A stretch of DNA of 64,000 bases from contig NZ_JAENIM010000045.1 of NCBI RefSeq assembly GCF_016595495.1, positions 124,001 to 188,000 of the forward strand, given 5' to 3'. The position numbers were made by a program, and so were the translations under genes. Numbering within the stretch: the first letter of the stretch is position 1; each line of letters starts with the position of its first letter. The DNA comes from Persicirhabdus sediminis. GTDB taxonomy: Bacteria; Verrucomicrobiota; Verrucomicrobiia; Verrucomicrobiales; Akkermansiaceae. Shown piece by piece: positions 8,468 through 17,341 of this stretch. The notes below the pieces were generated by a model. That model saw only the letters and a list, made by a program, of their open reading frames with translations. It had not been told where the DNA came from and made no database searches.

Positions 8468-10183
8468 CTACTGCTTCATCTCTGGGCGCGGCCAGTCGAC
8501 ACATTCGTAGCTCTGATCTTTCTCCGGTTTATTCACCGTGATCACCTTGGCTTCTGGGTCGTATAATGGCCAATCGTCAGTGCGGAATGGTGAGGCGGGG
8601 ATGCCCTCGCGGTTGTAAAGCAGGTTGCGCTTCGATGGATTCATCGCCCAAGCGTAACGCACAGCTGCTGGCTGGCTGACCTGCGGTGAAGAAACCACCA
8701 CCGTATCGCCAACGATTTTGGCTTGTGCCCAGTGCCACACCTTATCTTCCCCCGCAATGGCAAAGCTATCTAGCGGCTCATCGCGCGCCGCCATCATGCC
8801 ACTGCCTACTGAGTCAAACTTCAGCGTCACCTTGCCGTCATTGATTTCTGCAGAAACATATCGCGGCCCCATATCGACGATGTCTTTCTGGTAAACTCGC
8901 TTGAGCGCCAAATAAGCGTGGCGCAAGCCAATCGGCTTTTTATTTTTCGGATGCAGCGCCAGCTCATCGCCGGTATCAATGGCCACTGACATGCCGGTAT
9001 TTGGGCATTCCTCAGCGACCAAGCGCATCGCTTCACGGTTAATTGCCCACGTTGCTTCAGGCCCTTCCACTGGCGTCGTCTGCGCTGGATTCCAGCTAGG
9101 CAGCTGGGTGAAATACACTGGGAAATCTTTATCATTATGGCCACCTGAAAGCTCGTGCCAGCTGGAGCGATAATAGTCGATCATGCGGGGCAGCTGGACG
9201 CGGTAATGGACCGCTTGCGCGGCGTCTTTGGAGTTGCGCTCACCTTGGTACCAAAGCATGCCGCGGATGCCGTATGGACGCACCGGATTGATCATCGCAT
9301 TAAATACATTGCTTGGATATTGGTGACCCCAGTCAGCTGGCCGCGTGATCGTTGGTGGCGCCAGCTGCTTGACTTTGTTTTTCATCAAATTACCGCTGTC
9401 GATGGACGCCGTGTAGTCGGCAAATTGCTTATCATAAACAGCCTTCGCTTTCTCACGGGTATCGCCAGAGTCTATCTGACGTTGCGCAGCCGCGTCGTAG
9501 TTCGCTCGGTGAGCCTGCGCGCGTGGATCATTTTCCTGCACCTGCCACGGCATCCACGCCTCGATTGGCGTGCCCGCGTACGCCTGCACGATGATGCCCA
9601 CGGGCACATCCAGCTCTTGGTGGAGTTTTTTACCAAACCAATAAGAAACTGCAGAAGTAAACCCAGCCACCTCTGGGGTGCATGGTTTCCACATCGCGAG
9701 GCGATCACGCGACTGGTCTAGCGGCTCGTGCCAGTGCTCGCGCTGAGATTTAAAAATGCGTAAATTGGGATGATTTGCCAGCGGCATCTCAGTCTCGCCG
9801 GCAAAGGTACTGCGCAGCGACCACCCCATATTCGACTGACCAGAACACAGCCAGACCTCACCAATAGCCACATCACTGAGCTCAATGAGATTGTTCCCCT
9901 GCACCTTCAAGCTGTGGCCAGTGCCATGCTCGGGAGTTGGCAAAAATACCTTCCACTTGCCATCATCTCCAGCGGTTGCGCGCGCGCTTTCTCCCCAGCT
10001 AGCGGTCACCTCCACCTTCTCGCCAGCATCGGCAAATCCCCAAATCGTATTGGTGCTCTGCTGCTGCAGGATCATGTGGTCAGTGAATATCTGTGGTAGG
10101 GAAACATCAGCGGCAGCGGTGCCAGCTGCCAGCGAGCTCAGCAGCATCACGCCGGCTATCTTGTGTGGGAATCGTTCATTCAT
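8468..10183 (-). CDS. sialate O-acetylesterase-like SGNH hydrolase (exported)
   Basis: This is a family homologue of 9-O-acetylesterases that remove acetyl groups from sialic acids or other sugars, here about 571 residues. The start MNERFPHKIAGVMLLSSLAAGTAAADV is a signal peptide, so the enzyme is exported; the longer frame to 10219 is not needed. The nucleophile block is LCSGQSNMGWSL (Ser of GQSNM). The acid/base pair lies in 'AIDTGDELALHPKNKKPIG' (Asp/His). Conserved 'GTPIEAWMPW' and 'GMLWYQGERN' are typical of this family. In Verrucomicrobiota such enzymes often belong to polysaccharide cleavage rather than sialic acid use. The true substrate cannot be told. The sulfatase gene upstream runs in the same direction. 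Confidence 0.9.
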   Translation of the reverse strand: MNERFPHKIAGVMLLSSLAAGTAAADVSLPQIFTDHMILQQQSTNTIWGFADAGEKVEVTASWGESARATAGDDGKWKVFLPTPEHGTGHSLKVQGNNLIELSDVAIGEVWLCSGQSNMGWSLRSTFAGETEMPLANHPNLRIFKSQREHWHEPLDQSRDRLAMWKPCTPEVAGFTSAVSYWFGKKLHQELDVPVGIIVQAYAGTPIEAWMPWQVQENDPRAQAHRANYDAAAQRQIDSGDTREKAKAVYDKQFADYTASIDSGNLMKNKVKQLAPPTITRPADWGHQYPSNVFNAMINPVRPYGIRGMLWYQGERNSKDAAQAVHYRVQLPRMIDYYRSSWHELSGGHNDKDFPVYFTQLPSWNPAQTTPVEGPEATWAINREAMRLVAEECPNTGMSVAIDTGDELALHPKNKKPIGLRHAYLALKRVYQKDIVDMGPRYVSAEINDGKVTLKFDSVGSGMMAARDEPLDSFAIAGEDKVWHWAQAKIVGDTVVVSSPQVSQPAAVRYAWAMNPSKRNLLYNREGIPASPFRTDDWPLYDPEAKVITVNKPEKDQSYECVDWPRPEMKQ

Positions 10184-10352
10184 AGATTTATTAGATTTGC
10201 TTATTATGCTCCGAACCACCCCTTACTCGTCAAGCAGAAGCAATTAAAAGCACAGTAAAGCGTTTTAACCTCATCAGTTCACGAGAGTTGCGCGGTTTAG
10301 TAAATTAATACCCACCACCCCACTCTACCAGATCATTTTTCACAGCTAGCAA

Positions 10353-10395
10353 CAAAAAAGCTGGGCCCTCCTGCACGATGCAAAAGGACCCAGCT
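10353..10395 (-). terminator. terminator of the sulfatase gene
   Basis: Arms AGCTGGGCCCT (10359-10369) and AGGACCCAGCT (10385-10395) pair with one mismatch. On the minus strand the hairpin is followed by a run of six T. Confidence 0.8.
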
Positions 10396-10437
10396 AGCTG
10401 GAAATTTTCAGTCAATGAATGCTCTGAGCTAGGTCTA

Positions 10438-11976
10438 CTAACGCAGACCTTTAGTCTTCAGCTGTTCGAGTTTTTCCTGCATTTGCTTCACCCGCTCAGG
10501 ATGCTGCTCAGCGAGGTTCTTCTCTTCACCGATGTCGTCGGCTAGGTTGTACAGCTCACCGCTACCCTGCTTCTTTTTCTTTTTAGCAGGGATGTACTTC
10601 CAATTTTTGTGGCGCAGCGCCCAGCCATATGCTTGCGCTTCTTCGACGATGTACTCATTACCAGTTTCGCTCTGGCCGAGCCACGCCGCGATGTTTGCCT
10701 GGCTGTCCATGGCGTCACCAGCTGGAATTTCGAAGTCGAGCATCTGCGCAAATGAAGCCAGTAAGTCGACCTGAGAAAGCAATGCTGCGCTCTCTGAGCC
10801 AGCCTTAATCTTAGCTGGCCAGCTAACGATAGTAGGTACACGTGTGCCACCTTCATACAGCTGGTATTTGCCACCGCGCAGTGGTCCCGCACCAAAATGC
10901 CCGCCATCGCTAGCCTTGGTAGAGGTTCTTACCGTCGTGCCATCATCGTAGCCATCGTCGTAAACCGGTCCATTATCACTAGAGAAAATGATGATGGTAT
11001 TGTCGCGCAGACCATTTTGCTCCAGCGCCTTCATGATTTCACCTGTCGTCCAGTCAAACTGCACCATCGCATCTCCACGGTAGCCCAGCTCAGTTTTCCC
11101 CTGGAATCGCTTATGCGGCGTGCGCGGCACGTGGATGTCCTGTGAGGCAAAATAGATGAAAAATGGATCGTCCTTATTTTCCGCGATGTACTTGGTCACC
11201 TCGCCGATGAGCACATCAGAAATGTCTTCATCATTCCACAGCGCAGACTTGCCACCCTTCATATAACCAATGCGGCCAATGCCGTTGATCACACTATTAT
11301 TGTGGCCGTGCGTGCTCTGATAGTATGTCATCGCCTCGCGGTCCACTTTGCCATCTGGGTACTCGGTGCCCGGTACGTCATCTGGAATTGGTCCCGAGTA
11401 AGATACTGTGATCGGGTCGTTAGGATCTAGATTCACCACGTGGTGGTTTTTTAAATACACACTCGGCACGCGGTCGTTAGTAGATGGGCACAGGAAAGAA
11501 TAATCAAAACCAATCTCTAGCGGGCCAGGCTTAACGGCTTCATTCCAGTTAATAGCAGCTTCGCCATCACCCAGACCGAGGTGCCATTTGCCAAATACCG
11601 CAGTTTTATAGCCATTCGCTTGGAACAATTTAGGAAGTGTTAGCACGTCTGTTGGAATCGTCATCTTGGCGTCACCACGCAGCACACCTACACGATCGCG
11701 CTCACCTAACTTACCTGTGAGCATTGCGTAGCGTGATGGCGTACAAGTAGCTGCCGAGCAATGCGCATCAGTTAGCTTCAAACCGCTGTGTGCTAGAGCA
11801 TCGATGTTAGGAGTAGGAATCATCGTCGAGCCATAAACACCAACATCACCGTAACCAACGTCATCACCGTAAATGATAACCACGTTAGGTTTATCAGCTG
11901 CTTCTGCGCCAAGCGTAAGCGCAGCTGCCGCGCACATGCCTAAACTGGCTATCCATAAGTTCTGTTTTTTCATCAT
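10438..11976 (-). CDS. exported arylsulfatase, family S1
   Basis: This formylglycine-dependent sulfatase cleaves sulfate esters, probably from algal or host polysaccharides. A signal peptide ends after AAALTLGAEA, so it acts outside the cytoplasm. The start of the mature domain is KPNVVIIYGDDVGYGDVG (metal-binding DD), and the maturation motif is CTPSRYAMLTG (C-x-P-S-R) at about residue 78, where Cys becomes formylglycine. 'FGKWHLG', 'FIYFASQDIHVPRTP' and 'IIFSSDNGP' supply further metal and sulfate ligands. Length of 512 is normal. No formylglycine-generating enzyme gene is seen in the window. It lies upstream of an esterase gene on the same strand but has its own terminator. Confidence 0.94.
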   Translation of the reverse strand: MMKKQNLWIASLGMCAAAALTLGAEAADKPNVVIIYGDDVGYGDVGVYGSTMIPTPNIDALAHSGLKLTDAHCSAATCTPSRYAMLTGKLGERDRVGVLRGDAKMTIPTDVLTLPKLFQANGYKTAVFGKWHLGLGDGEAAINWNEAVKPGPLEIGFDYSFLCPSTNDRVPSVYLKNHHVVNLDPNDPITVSYSGPIPDDVPGTEYPDGKVDREAMTYYQSTHGHNNSVINGIGRIGYMKGGKSALWNDEDISDVLIGEVTKYIAENKDDPFFIYFASQDIHVPRTPHKRFQGKTELGYRGDAMVQFDWTTGEIMKALEQNGLRDNTIIIFSSDNGPVYDDGYDDGTTVRTSTKASDGGHFGAGPLRGGKYQLYEGGTRVPTIVSWPAKIKAGSESAALLSQVDLLASFAQMLDFEIPAGDAMDSQANIAAWLGQSETGNEYIVEEAQAYGWALRHKNWKYIPAKKKKKQGSGELYNLADDIGEEKNLAEQHPERVKQMQEKLEQLKTKGLR

Positions 11977-12120
11977 GTTTTCTAAATTGGTATCAAGCCG
12001 AAATCTAGCTGGCGCATATGCACAGCAAGATCGTTTTCACTGATACGAGACTTACTAGCTATTCTCTCTCAGCTAAAGCAAGGATTACAAAAAGTGCTAA
12101 TTTCCCCTACCTCTATAAAC

Positions 12121-12150
12121 AAAACTAGCGGGTACACGAAGCACCCGCTA
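12121..12150 (-). terminator. terminator of the DAHP synthase gene
   Basis: Arms TAGCGGGT (12126-12133) and ACCCGCTA (12143-12150) form a hairpin; on the minus strand GTTTTG follows. Confidence 0.75.
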
Positions 12151-12192
12151 ATACTAAATTTGCTAGTAATTACACTATATATTCTAAAACGT

Positions 12193-13269
12193 CTAACTTT
12201 CAGCTAGAACTTCACGTCTAGCGATCACAGCAGCTGAAAACTCAGCTAGAAGTTTCTCTGTATCATCCCAGCCAATGCACTGGTCAGTAACAGATTGACC
12301 GTAAGTCATATCTTCCAGCTTCTCTTGTAATGCTTGCGCGCCTTCTACCAAGTTGCTCTCAATCATCACTGAAGCAATCGCAGTGGATCCGTCAGCAATC
12401 TGCTCACACAGTGCCTCAGCTACCTTCGGCTGGTTGCGGTAATCTTTCAGTGAGTTGCCGTGCGAGCAATCAATCATCACATACTCAGGCAGGCCAGATG
12501 CAGCCAGCTTGTCAGTCACCTGCTTGATGCTTTCGGCATCGTAGTTAGGACCGTATGATGAACCGCGCAGAATGATGTGGCAGCTGTCATTTCCTGCTGT
12601 AGAAACAATCGCTGAAACCCCCTGCTTAGTCACAGAGAGGAAATGGTGAGATCCTTTGGCCGCCTGAATCGCGTCAAAAGCAATCTGGCATGATCCGCCA
12701 GTACCATTCTTAAATCCTACCGGCATCGACAGGCCTGAAGCCAGCTCGCGGTGGATCTGTGATTCGGTAGTACGTGCGCCAATTGCCCCCCAGGCAATCA
12801 GATCAGCGTAGTACTGCGGAGAAATCGTATCGAGAAACTCTGTGCCAGCTGGCACGCCAATGTGGGCAATTTCCAACAACAGCTCACGCGCAATGCGCAC
12901 GCCACGGTTGATGTCAAATGAACCATCCAAATGTGGATCATTGATCAATCCCTTCCAACCCACTGTGGTACGTGGTTTTTCAAAATAAACACGCATCACA
13001 ATCTGCAGCTCACCTGCATACTGGTCAATCAGTGGCTTCAGCTTCTTAGCATACTCCACCGCGGCTTGAGGATCATGAATAGAACATGGTCCAACCACCA
13101 CCTGCAGACGATCATCCTGCCCGTGCAAAATGGCCTCTGCCTCACTACGCGCCTTCGCTACCACTGCAGATGCCTCATTGGTCATCGGCAGATAATACGA
13201 CAGCACTGCTGGTGAAATAAGAGGAGCAATGTTGGCTATGCGTAAATCGTCAGTTTGAAAATCAGTCAC
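12193..13269 (-). CDS. 3-deoxy-7-phosphoheptulonate synthase (class I, AroF/G/H type)
   Basis: The enzyme condenses phosphoenolpyruvate and erythrose 4-phosphate, the entry step of aromatic amino acid synthesis. Motifs of the class I family are clear: VVGPCSIHDPQAAVEYAKKL, 'MRVYFEKPRTTVGWKGLINDP', 'GARTTESQIHRELASGLSMPVGFKNGTGG' region and 'IDCSHGNSLKDYRNQ'. The 358-residue length is normal and it carries the N-terminal extension typical of feedback-controlled forms. The GTG start at 13269 is accepted because TDDLRI...PLISPA is the usual family N-terminus. Which aromatic amino acid inhibits it cannot be told from motifs alone. The dehydroquinase gene at 25566 belongs to the same pathway but is not linked. 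Confidence 0.95.
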   Translation of the reverse strand: MTDFQTDDLRIANIAPLISPAVLSYYLPMTNEASAVVAKARSEAEAILHGQDDRLQVVVGPCSIHDPQAAVEYAKKLKPLIDQYAGELQIVMRVYFEKPRTTVGWKGLINDPHLDGSFDINRGVRIARELLLEIAHIGVPAGTEFLDTISPQYYADLIAWGAIGARTTESQIHRELASGLSMPVGFKNGTGGSCQIAFDAIQAAKGSHHFLSVTKQGVSAIVSTAGNDSCHIILRGSSYGPNYDAESIKQVTDKLAASGLPEYVMIDCSHGNSLKDYRNQPKVAEALCEQIADGSTAIASVMIESNLVEGAQALQEKLEDMTYGQSVTDQCIGWDDTEKLLAEFSAAVIARREVLAES

Positions 13270-13371
13270 GCCATGTATGTAACCCCAAATTCCAGAAATC
13301 CAAATATAAAGGGATCAAACAGGCTGCAAATCTTCTCAATTCCAACGCTCATTCCAGCTAGCAGGAAAAAT

Positions 13372-13488
13372 CAGTTTTCAGTTTTCAGTTTTCAGTTTTC
13401 AGTTTTCAGTTTCCAGTTTTCAGTTTCCAGTTTCCAGTTTTCAGTTTTCAGTTTCCAGTTTTCCAGTTTTCAGTTTCCCAGTTTCCCC
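13372..13488 (+). repeat. tandem CAGTTTT/CAGTTTC repeat tract
   Basis: About sixteen imperfect 7-bp units (CAGTTTT, CAGTTTC and CCAGTTT variants) run in tandem upstream of the DAHP synthase gene. Shorter tracts of the same unit occur at about 16315-16337 and 22248-22263, both at the edge of a repeat cluster. The reading frame through it (VFSFQFSVFS...) is an artefact. Confidence 0.85.
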
Positions 13489-13495
13489 ACAACTC

Positions 13496-13686
13496 CCAGA
13501 TAGATGTCGAGCGGCGTAAAAGTTTCATCGTGCAGGAAATTCACTCTTCTCTCTTCAAAATTCACTCTTCAACCCCGCAGGGGTTCCAGTTTCCAGATAG
13601 ATGTCGAGCGGCGCAAAAGTTTCATCGTGCAGGAAATTCACTCTTCTCTCTTCAAAATTCACTCTTCAACCCCGCAGGGGTTCCAG
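13496..13686 (+). repeat. 94-bp tandem duplication covering the 3' end of oxyR
   Basis: Copies at 13496-13589 and 13593-13686 (period 97) differ at one base in GGCGTAAAAG/GGCGCAAAAG. The second copy includes the last codons and stop of oxyR (LLEPLRG*). Each ends in AACCCCGCAGGGGTT, a hairpin with a 3-nt loop. A related sequence abuts the 3' end of the homoserine dehydrogenase gene. Confidence 0.9.
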
Positions 13687-14562
13687 CAGCTGCTTGATAA
13701 ACTTCTGCTCGTGACCGGCAAATTTTCTCCCCGCCTTACTCACCAGATAAAGTGATCTACGAAAATCAGCATCGCGCAAAGTAAGGAAGTCGATGTCCCG
13801 ATGGCGGTAATATTGTTTAGCCATATCTGGGATAAAGCTGATGCCTAAATCCGCCTCTACCAGCCCAATCAATGTTTCCAAGCTCGCGCAGCGCAGGCCA
13901 TTATTAGGTTTGAAATCATGCGCCTTACACAGCTTCACCGTGTGGTCTTTCAGACAATGGCCATCTTGCAGCACCAATAAATCCATGCCCGAAAGCTTGG
14001 CTAACAAAGTGCTGCGCTGGCCAGCGAGACTCGATTTCTTACTCACCGCCAGCCAGAGTTTCTCACTACCTATCATCCTCTCCTCCAGCCCGCTAGGAGC
14101 CTTCGCTGTAGCATCAGAATCACTATAAACAGCAAAAGGAATCTCATCATTCATCAAATGAGATCTTAATACGTCTGTCTTTTCTTCCACCAAATCAATC
14201 CCCACATCTGGCAGTGACGAACGAAGTTTTTCAATTTTCCCCGGCAGCCAATACGGCGCAATCGTTGGAATCACACCTAACTTCAAGCGACCATGAAACC
14301 TCCCTTTGCGCGCTAGAAACTCATCCTCCAGCTGACGCGTCTGCTGCAGAATCGATGACGCACTGCGCCAAAAATCGTGCCCTGACTGAGTCAGTTTTAC
14401 CCCGCTACGAGCGCGGCTCACCAGCTGACACCCTAGCTCATCTTCTAGTTTTTTTATCTGCTGACTCAGTGACGGCTGCGCCACACCACAGCGTTCCGCC
14501 GCTAACGAAAAACTTCCATTTTCTATCAATGACTGTAAATAAACCAGTTGCCGAATCTCCAT
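13666..14562 (-). CDS. oxyR: hydrogen-peroxide sensor OxyR (LysR family)
   Basis: This LysR-type transcription activator responds to peroxide through a disulfide. The winged-helix domain is MEIRQLVYLQSLIENGSFSL through residue 65 with the helix-turn-helix 'AAERCGVAQPSLSQQIKKLE'. The regulatory domain keeps both redox cysteines at the spacing of E. coli OxyR Cys199/Cys208: Cys203 and Cys212 in GHCLKDHTVKLC. 'ASLETLIGLVEADLGISFIP' also matches OxyR. Length of 298 is normal. It is divergent from the catalase gene, with an OxyR-type site between them, so it very likely controls katA and itself. Its 3' end lies in a duplicated 94-bp repeat. Confidence 0.95.
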   Translation of the reverse strand: MEIRQLVYLQSLIENGSFSLAAERCGVAQPSLSQQIKKLEDELGCQLVSRARSGVKLTQSGHDFWRSASSILQQTRQLEDEFLARKGRFHGRLKLGVIPTIAPYWLPGKIEKLRSSLPDVGIDLVEEKTDVLRSHLMNDEIPFAVYSDSDATAKAPSGLEERMIGSEKLWLAVSKKSSLAGQRSTLLAKLSGMDLLVLQDGHCLKDHTVKLCKAHDFKPNNGLRCASLETLIGLVEADLGISFIPDMAKQYYRHRDIDFLTLRDADFRRSLYLVSKAGRKFAGHEQKFIKQLLEPLRG

Positions 14563-14588
14563 TCACCTACAATAGAATGATTCCAACT

Positions 14589-14603
14589 ATAGGTAAAACC
14601 TAT
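14589..14603. promoter_or_regulatory. OxyR binding half-site between oxyR and katA
   Basis: ATAGGTAAAACCTAT fits the published OxyR half-site ATAGnTnnnAnCTAT at every fixed base and is part of a 17-bp perfect palindrome (14588-14604). Extra ATAG (14572) and CTAT (14609) elements flank it. Confidence 0.75.
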
Positions 14604-14660
14604 AATAACTATTAAAGAATCAATCTTCTTTTTTAAAGAAATATTCGTATGCTCTTAGCA

Positions 14661-16121
14661 ATGGACACCCTAAATCTATCCACAGCACACGGCGCACCAG
14701 TAGGCGATAATCAAAACTCACAAACAGCTGGCCGTTACGGTCCAGTATTGATGCAAGACGTGCATCTGATGGAAAAACTCGCACACTTCAACCGCGAGCG
14801 CGTGCCTGAACGTGTTGTTCACGCCAAAGGAGCCGGCGCCTACGGCTACCTGCAAATCGATGAAGATCTATCTGAGCTAACAAAAGCACTACCATTCACC
14901 AAGCCAGGTGAAAAATCCCCCTGCTTCTTGCGTTTCTCCACCGTTGGCGGTGAAGCTGGTAGTGGCGACGCCGAGCGCGATCCACGCGGATTTGCCCTCA
15001 AAGTCTACACCGAGCAAGGCAACTGGGATCTGGTAGGTAACAATACACCGATCTTCTTCATCCGCGATGCGATCAAGTTCCCAGACTTCATCCATACGCA
15101 GAAGCGCAATCCAGCCACTCACTGTAAAGATGCCAACATGGCGTGGGACTTCTGGGGTCTCACACCAGAATCTACTCACCAAGTGACCGTGCTCTTCTCT
15201 GATAGAGGAACACCAAAAACCTACCGTCACATGAATGGCTACGGCAGCCACACCTACGCATTTGTTAATGCCGACGGCAAACGTACTTGGGTAAAATTTC
15301 ACTTCAAAACCAGAGCTGGCATTGAAAACTTCACTAACGAAGAATCCAGAGCCATGGTTGGCAACGACCCTGACCACGCCACTCGCGACCTGTTTGATAC
15401 CATCGCCAAGGGCGGCACCGCCGAGTGGGATGTGCAAATCCAAACCATGACCGAAGAGGAAGCAGCCACCTACCGATTCGACCCGTTTGACGTCACCAAA
15501 GTTTGGCCACACTCAGAGTTCCCATGCCGTACCGTCGGCTCGCTCGTTCTGGATAGAAACCCGAAAAACTACTTTGCCGAAGTCGAGCAAGCCGCATTTG
15601 CCCCTAGCAACTTCATCCCAGGCATCGAAGCCAGCCCAGACAAACTCCTCCAAGGTCGCCTGTTCGCCTATCAAGATGCCCACCGCTACCGCATTGGCGC
15701 TAACTACACCCAGCTGCCAGTCAACTGCCCGTACATGGCGCGCAGCGCTAGCAACCACCAACGCGACGGCTTCATGTATGACGGCGCCGCTGGCGATGCC
15801 CCTAACTACGAGCCAAATAGCTTCGACAATGTCAACGAGCAGCCAGAGCACAAACCAACACCAATGGCAGTTTCTGGTGATGCCGCGGCACAAGCTAGAG
15901 ACTACCAACAAGACGACTTCATCCAAGCCGGCGATCTCTACCGCCTGATGGACGATGGCGAAAAACAACGCCTGATAGAAAACCTAGCTGGATCACTCAG
16001 CCAGGTGACTAACAAAGACATCCAACTGCGCGCACTGTGCAACTTCTTCCGCGCGGACGCCGAATACGGTGGCCGCCTTGCACAAGCACTCGGCATCGAG
16101 ATCCCATCTCACCACGGCTAG
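14661..16121 (+). CDS. katA: monofunctional haem catalase (clade 3 size)
   Basis: The enzyme breaks hydrogen peroxide into water and oxygen. The product is about 486 residues, a small-subunit type. Motifs: 'RYGPVLMQDVHLMEKLAHFNRE', 'RVVHAKGAGAYG' with the catalytic His, 'LVGNNTPIFFIRD' with the distal Asn, and the proximal haem signature 'RLFAYQDAHRYRIGANY' with the Tyr ligand. ATG 14661 gives a typical N-terminus; ATG 14649 is a possible alternative, and neither has a clear ribosome site. It is divergent from oxyR over an OxyR box, so peroxide induction is expected. A strong terminator follows the gene. Confidence 0.95.
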   Translation: MDTLNLSTAHGAPVGDNQNSQTAGRYGPVLMQDVHLMEKLAHFNRERVPERVVHAKGAGAYGYLQIDEDLSELTKALPFTKPGEKSPCFLRFSTVGGEAGSGDAERDPRGFALKVYTEQGNWDLVGNNTPIFFIRDAIKFPDFIHTQKRNPATHCKDANMAWDFWGLTPESTHQVTVLFSDRGTPKTYRHMNGYGSHTYAFVNADGKRTWVKFHFKTRAGIENFTNEESRAMVGNDPDHATRDLFDTIAKGGTAEWDVQIQTMTEEEAATYRFDPFDVTKVWPHSEFPCRTVGSLVLDRNPKNYFAEVEQAAFAPSNFIPGIEASPDKLLQGRLFAYQDAHRYRIGANYTQLPVNCPYMARSASNHQRDGFMYDGAAGDAPNYEPNSFDNVNEQPEHKPTPMAVSGDAAAQARDYQQDDFIQAGDLYRLMDDGEKQRLIENLAGSLSQVTNKDIQLRALCNFFRADAEYGGRLAQALGIEIPSHHG

Positions 16122-16146
16122 GCAACTGATCTATCAATTTATCAAT

Positions 16147-16184
16147 GAGCCGAGCTACTAACCAGTGGCTCGGCTCGTTTTTTT
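16147..16184 (+). terminator. terminator of katA
   Basis: Arms GAGCCGAGC (16147-16155) and GCTCGGCTC (16168-16176) are followed by GTTTTTTT. Confidence 0.9.
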
Positions 16185-16299
16185 CCAACAATCCACATTC
16201 TCAAAAAATCATGAAACCAGAACCAACATCAATTTCTCACCCTAAAGACCACTTCTTTTCGCTAGATGCCCTCATCCGCATCATCTGCGGAGATTGAGT

Positions 16300-16368
16300 A
16301 GGGATAGTTTTTCAAGTTTTCAGTTTTCAGTTTTCAGACCTTTGCATTGAAACCTCCAGCTAGCTAAA
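16300..16368 (+). repeat. dispersed repeat family D, copy 1
   Basis: A CAGTTTT tract followed by ACCTTTGCA-T-TGAAACCTCC and AGCTAGCTAAA. Copy 2 lies at 22229-22297 with the same order of elements. Confidence 0.8.
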
Positions 16369-16409
16369 TCTACAAACTCAATTAGGCAACCTCATCCACA
16401 GCTAACAAT

Positions 16410-16456
16410 CTAGCCCGGAGGGCTTACAGACTTTAGCCGCGGGTAAGCGAGCCCAG
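16410..16456 (+). repeat. dispersed repeat family A, copy 1 (short)
   Basis: It starts with CTAGCCCGGAGGGCTTACAG and continues through TTTAGCCGCGGGTAAGCGAG. It contains the mini-hairpin AGCCCggaGGGCT. Longer copies are at 16631-16738 and 22510-22617. Confidence 0.85.
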
Positions 16457-16468
16457 CTAGAACAAACC

Positions 16469-16597
16469 AGCTAGAACCTGCGAAAATGCCGAAGGCATAC
16501 AACAGCCTAGCCTATGGTAAGGCAGCACCGAAGGTGCAACGCAACCATTGGTCACAGCACCACACAAAATCACAGCTCTGAAAGAGCGCAACACAGC
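16469..16597 (+). repeat. dispersed repeat family B, copy 1
   Basis: About 129 bp holding three mini-hairpins: ATGCCgaaGGCAT, GCACCgaaGGTGC and GCTCTgaaAGAGC. It is nearly identical to 16917-17047; diverged forms are at 22337-22461 and 23493-23598. Confidence 0.88.
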
Positions 16598-16630
16598 ATA
16601 GCTGACAGACAATAAATCCACCCTAATCAT

Positions 16631-16738
16631 CTAGCCCGGAGGGCTTACAGACTTTAGCCGCGGGTAAGCGAGCCCAGCGAGCGCCACCCGTGGTCACCTA
16701 GCCAGCTAGATCATTCCCCGTAGGGGAAATGGAATGAC
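16631..16738 (+). repeat. dispersed repeat family A, copy 2 (long)
   Basis: About 108 bp shared with 22510-22617, ending with the hairpin TTCCCCgtaGGGGAA. Confidence 0.85.
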
Positions 16739-16740
16739 CC

Positions 16741-16917
16741 CAGCTAGAACCATCCGCTCAGCTAGAACCATCCGCTCAGCTAGAACCATCCGCTCAGCTA
16801 GAACCATCCGCTCAGCTAGAACCATCCGCTCAGCTAGAACCATCCGCTCAGCTAGAACCATCCGCTCAGCTAGAACCACCCGCTCAGCTAGAACCATCCG
16901 CTCAGCTAGAACCACCC
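16741..16917 (+). repeat. 18-bp minisatellite, nine full units plus one partial
   Basis: The unit CAGCTAGAACCATCCGCT repeats head to tail from 16741 to 16902 and then partly to 16917. Unit 8 carries a T to C change (CACCCGCT), and the partial tenth unit carries the same change. Reading frames through it (SARTIR or LAERMV repeats) occur on both strands and are not taken as genes. Confidence 0.95.
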
Positions 16918-17047
16918 AGCTAGAACCTGCGAAAATGCCGAAGGCATACAACAGCCTAGCCTATGGTAAGGCAGCACCGAAGGTGCAACGCAACCATAGG
17001 TCACCAGCACCACACAAAATCCCAGCTCTGAAAGAGCGCAACACAGC
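16917..17047 (+). repeat. dispersed repeat family B, copy 2
   Basis: Near-identical to 16469-16597; the two copies flank family A copy 2 and the minisatellite, so the whole block may have grown by recombination between them. Confidence 0.88.
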
Positions 17048-17128
17048 CATCGGCATCCCCGCTCCATAGCCAGACAGACAATCTGAGAGGGATCAATCTG
17101 AGAGGGATCATTTTCAGGTGACGCTGCA

Positions 17129-17210
17129 GGCGGCAAAGAACAAAGCTCATGGCTTCAGCCCTGAGAGCAAATCATCAAAACGCACGTGCCCTGAATGGGC
17201 GCCAAAAAAT
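17129..17210 (+). repeat. REP-like family C, copy 1
   Basis: Contains GGCAAAGAACAAAGCTC followed by the hairpin CTCATGGC (17146-17153), TTCA loop, GCCCTGAG (17158-17165) with one mismatch, and later GCCCTgaatGGGC. Related copies are at 23612-23712 and at 54139-54190, the latter beside the RAYT gene. Confidence 0.8.
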
Positions 17211-17307
17211 GTCATTTTCCCCACATCCTAGCTAGAACATTCCCCGCAGGCGAAATGAACTGGCCACAACCAGCTGGAATCGCCAGCCAACATGCCATTT
17301 CCCCCAA

Positions 17308-17341
17308 CAAAAAAACTGGGCACCCAATGAAGGATGCCCAG
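17308..17341 (-). terminator. terminator of the outer-membrane protein gene
   Basis: Arms CTGGGCA (17316-17322) and TGCCCAG (17335-17341); on the minus strand a run of seven T follows. Confidence 0.85.

Noticed and set aside
13255-13503. 82-codon frame rich in VFSFQFS
   Set aside because: It is the translation of the CAGTTTT tract.
16706-17069. Repeat-protein frames SARTIR and LAERMV
   Set aside because: They are open only because the minisatellite unit is 18 bp; they occur on both strands, with no ribosome site.
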